Shown piece after piece: positions 50,267-51,071 of a DNA stretch of 51,071 bases. Origin of the DNA: Castellaniella caeni NBRC 101664 (GTDB taxonomy: Bacteria > Pseudomonadota > Gammaproteobacteria > Burkholderiales > Burkholderiaceae_B); NCBI RefSeq assembly GCF_001592225.1, contig NZ_BCWN01000025.1:1-51071 (forward strand). The letters are read 5' to 3'. Both the position numbers and the translations under genes were made by a program. Under the pieces are notes generated by a model. That model did no database searches, was not told the DNA's origin, and worked only from the letters and a program-made list of their open reading frames with translations. Position 1 is the first letter of the stretch, and each line of letters begins with the position of its first letter.

Positions 50267-50554
50267 TCAGCTGAAGCGGATCTCCAGCTTCTTGCCCAGT
50301 GCGGCCGCGTATTTTTTCAGGGTTGAGATGGATGGAGAGTGTTTACCGGTAATGAGCGAGTTTTCCAGTCGTGCGACGGCCGGAGCCTTGGTTCCCATAC
50401 GCTCGGCAACCTGCGCCTGGGTGAGCCCCGCTTCACGGCGGGCTTGCAGAATAGCGTCCAGCATGGGCATTTCTTCGCGTTCGATGCGCTCGTACTCAGC
50501 TCGAACTTCGGGGTCTTCCAGCATTTTCTTGACCAATTCATCGTGTGTCAGCAT
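50267..50554 (-). CDS. HigA-like XRE-family antitoxin
   Basis: A 95-aa protein; ATG 50554 follows AAGGAGATC, and an in-frame ATG ten codons earlier lacks a site. It has a central Cro/C1-type HTH (LTQAQVAERMGTKAPAVARLENSL, about 44-67). The N-terminus EDPEVRAEYERIEREEMPML is typical of antitoxins paired with Gp49-like HigB toxins. The toxin gene just upstream is truncated, so this antitoxin appears orphaned. It is intact and could still act as a repressor. Confidence 0.87.
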   Translation of the reverse strand: MLTHDELVKKMLEDPEVRAEYERIEREEMPMLDAILQARREAGLTQAQVAERMGTKAPAVARLENSLITGKHSPSISTLKKYAAALGKKLEIRFS

Positions 50555-50723
50555 GTTTGATCTCCTTGAGTCTGTCCTCGGCAATCTTGCGTTCTGCGGG
50601 GGGCGTTTTGTCTGTTTTCTTCACAAAGCTGTGGAGCATCACAATATTGCGCCCTATCTGAGAGCAATAGAACACTCTGGCAATTCCCTCGGCACCTTTT
50701 AGTCGGAGCTCGAATAAGCTGGC
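50538..50723 (-). pseudogene. 5'-truncated HigB/Gp49-like toxin
   Basis: A reverse-strand frame of 61 codons, bounded by TGA at 50724-50726 and lacking a start codon. It contains SLFELRLKGAEGIARVFYCS and MLHSFVKKTDKTPPAERKIA, the C-terminal half of Gp49-like (RelE-superfamily) toxins, which are normally about 110-120 aa. It overlaps higA by 17 bp as in intact higBA operons. The N-terminal half has been replaced by an IS256-family fragment, so the toxin should be inactive. Confidence 0.82.
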
Positions 50724-50875
50724 TCAGCAGACCTCCGGGTCAATCGCCTTGAATATTCGGAGCGTGAGGATGCGATCGCGGTAGCCGTTCCTATACGTCA
50801 GGCGCTCGCCGCTACGCTCATGACGCCCGGCGCCGATCTGGTTGCCGATCTCGTAGTTCATGAGCCCCGAGCTTC
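50724..50875 (-). pseudogene. IS256 (Mutator)-family transposase fragment
   Basis: The reverse strand encodes GLMNYEIGNQIGAGRHERSG followed by ERLTYRNGYRDR. This is the conserved N-terminal block of IS256-family transposases (IGAxRHERSGERxxYRNGYR). The DDE core is missing. The frame ends at TGA 50724-50726, immediately before the truncated higB frame. The upstream limit is unclear. This is mobile-element debris that probably caused loss of the toxin's 5' half. Confidence 0.7.
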
Positions 50876-50941
50876 CCCTGACTCTATCGAGACTGAGCCG
50901 CTGCCGTCACCACCCGCTCTCGTGCAATGCTCTGAGATACT

Positions 50942-51071
50942 TTATCGGCCAGAAGCTTTATCGGCCTGCCGCCTGAACGCCGCGGCCTCATCCGGTCTGC
51001 CGGTGTTTTCGTACAGGACAGCCAGGTTTTGCGCGGCCAGATAGCTGCCCCGCCCCGCTACCGAATCCGAT
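50942..51071 (-). CDS. C-terminal end of a TPR-repeat protein (cut by window edge)
   Basis: A reverse-strand frame entering at the right edge and ending at TAA 50942-50944. The visible 42 residues include GSYLAAQNLAVLYENTGRPD followed by EAAAFRRQAD, a tetratricopeptide-repeat helix pair. The rest lies outside the window. Function is unknown. Its closeness to IS debris means it may be the truncated tail of a longer gene. Confidence 0.6.
   Translation of the reverse strand, partial: SDSVAGRGSYLAAQNLAVLYENTGRPDEAAAFRRQADKASGR

Noticed and set aside
1-51071. CRISPR array, prophage, tRNA or rRNA genes
   Set aside because: No regularly spaced repeats, phage structural genes, cloverleaf or rRNA signatures were noticed on either strand.

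Overview
The window looks like chromosomal DNA from a high-GC betaproteobacterium of the Burkholderiales, most likely Alcaligenaceae (a Castellaniella/Bordetella/Pusillimonas-like lineage). This is judged from the gene families, gene order and codon use; there is no 16S gene here, so genus is not claimed. Both ends carry mobile-element debris: an IS30-family transposase cut by the left edge, and at the right edge an IS256-family transposase remnant abutting a 5'-truncated HigB toxin.

Region 1 (1039-7422, + strand) is an anaerobic module. A monohaem cytochrome c and a Tat-exported DMSO/TMAO-reductase-family molybdoenzyme are followed by class III ribonucleotide reductase. The reductase is unusual. 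NrdD is split into a 609-aa catalytic polypeptide and a separate 60-aa ORF holding only the glycyl-radical domain, followed by the activase NrdG. A near-perfect pair of NrdR boxes 31 bp apart and an FNR-like box lie upstream.

Region 2 (7473-28387) is a creatine-to-serine catabolic island. It holds creatinase, heterotetrameric sarcosine oxidase (soxBDAG), formyl-THF deformylase (purU), serine hydroxymethyltransferase (glyA), a D-serine-dehydratase-type enzyme overlapping a folE2 GTP cyclohydrolase, a ProP-like MHS permease, a PotABCD-like ABC importer, two GlxA/AraC-type regulators and an MFS exporter-like protein. Inferred flow: creatine to sarcosine plus urea, sarcosine to glycine plus a THF-bound C1 unit, glycine to serine, serine to pyruvate, with folE2 and purU servicing the folate pool. 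A 25-bp motif (23/25 identical) sits upstream of both the creatinase and the ABC importer and is a good operator candidate.

Region 3 (28384-36806) contains alanine racemase, the O2-independent ubiquinone genes ubiU-ubiV-ubiT, a DUF2249 protein plus a polytopic membrane protein, a Dnr-like Crp/Fnr regulator, a DUF454 protein and oxygen-independent coproporphyrinogen dehydrogenase HemN. FNR-type boxes lie before ubiU/DUF2249 and before hemN. With region 1 this points to a facultative anaerobe, probably nitrate-respiring.

Region 4 (37046-47216) handles monovalent cations: a six-gene Mrp-type Na+/H+ antiporter operon with fused subunits A and B, a small periplasmic protein of unknown function, and an OmpR-type regulator/histidine kinase pair that reads directly into the K+ transporter Kup.

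Region 5 (47345-51071) has a tonB-exbB-exbD operon behind a strong Fur box, a small lipoprotein, and the decayed higBA/IS256/TPR edge. I saw no tRNA, rRNA or CRISPR array.
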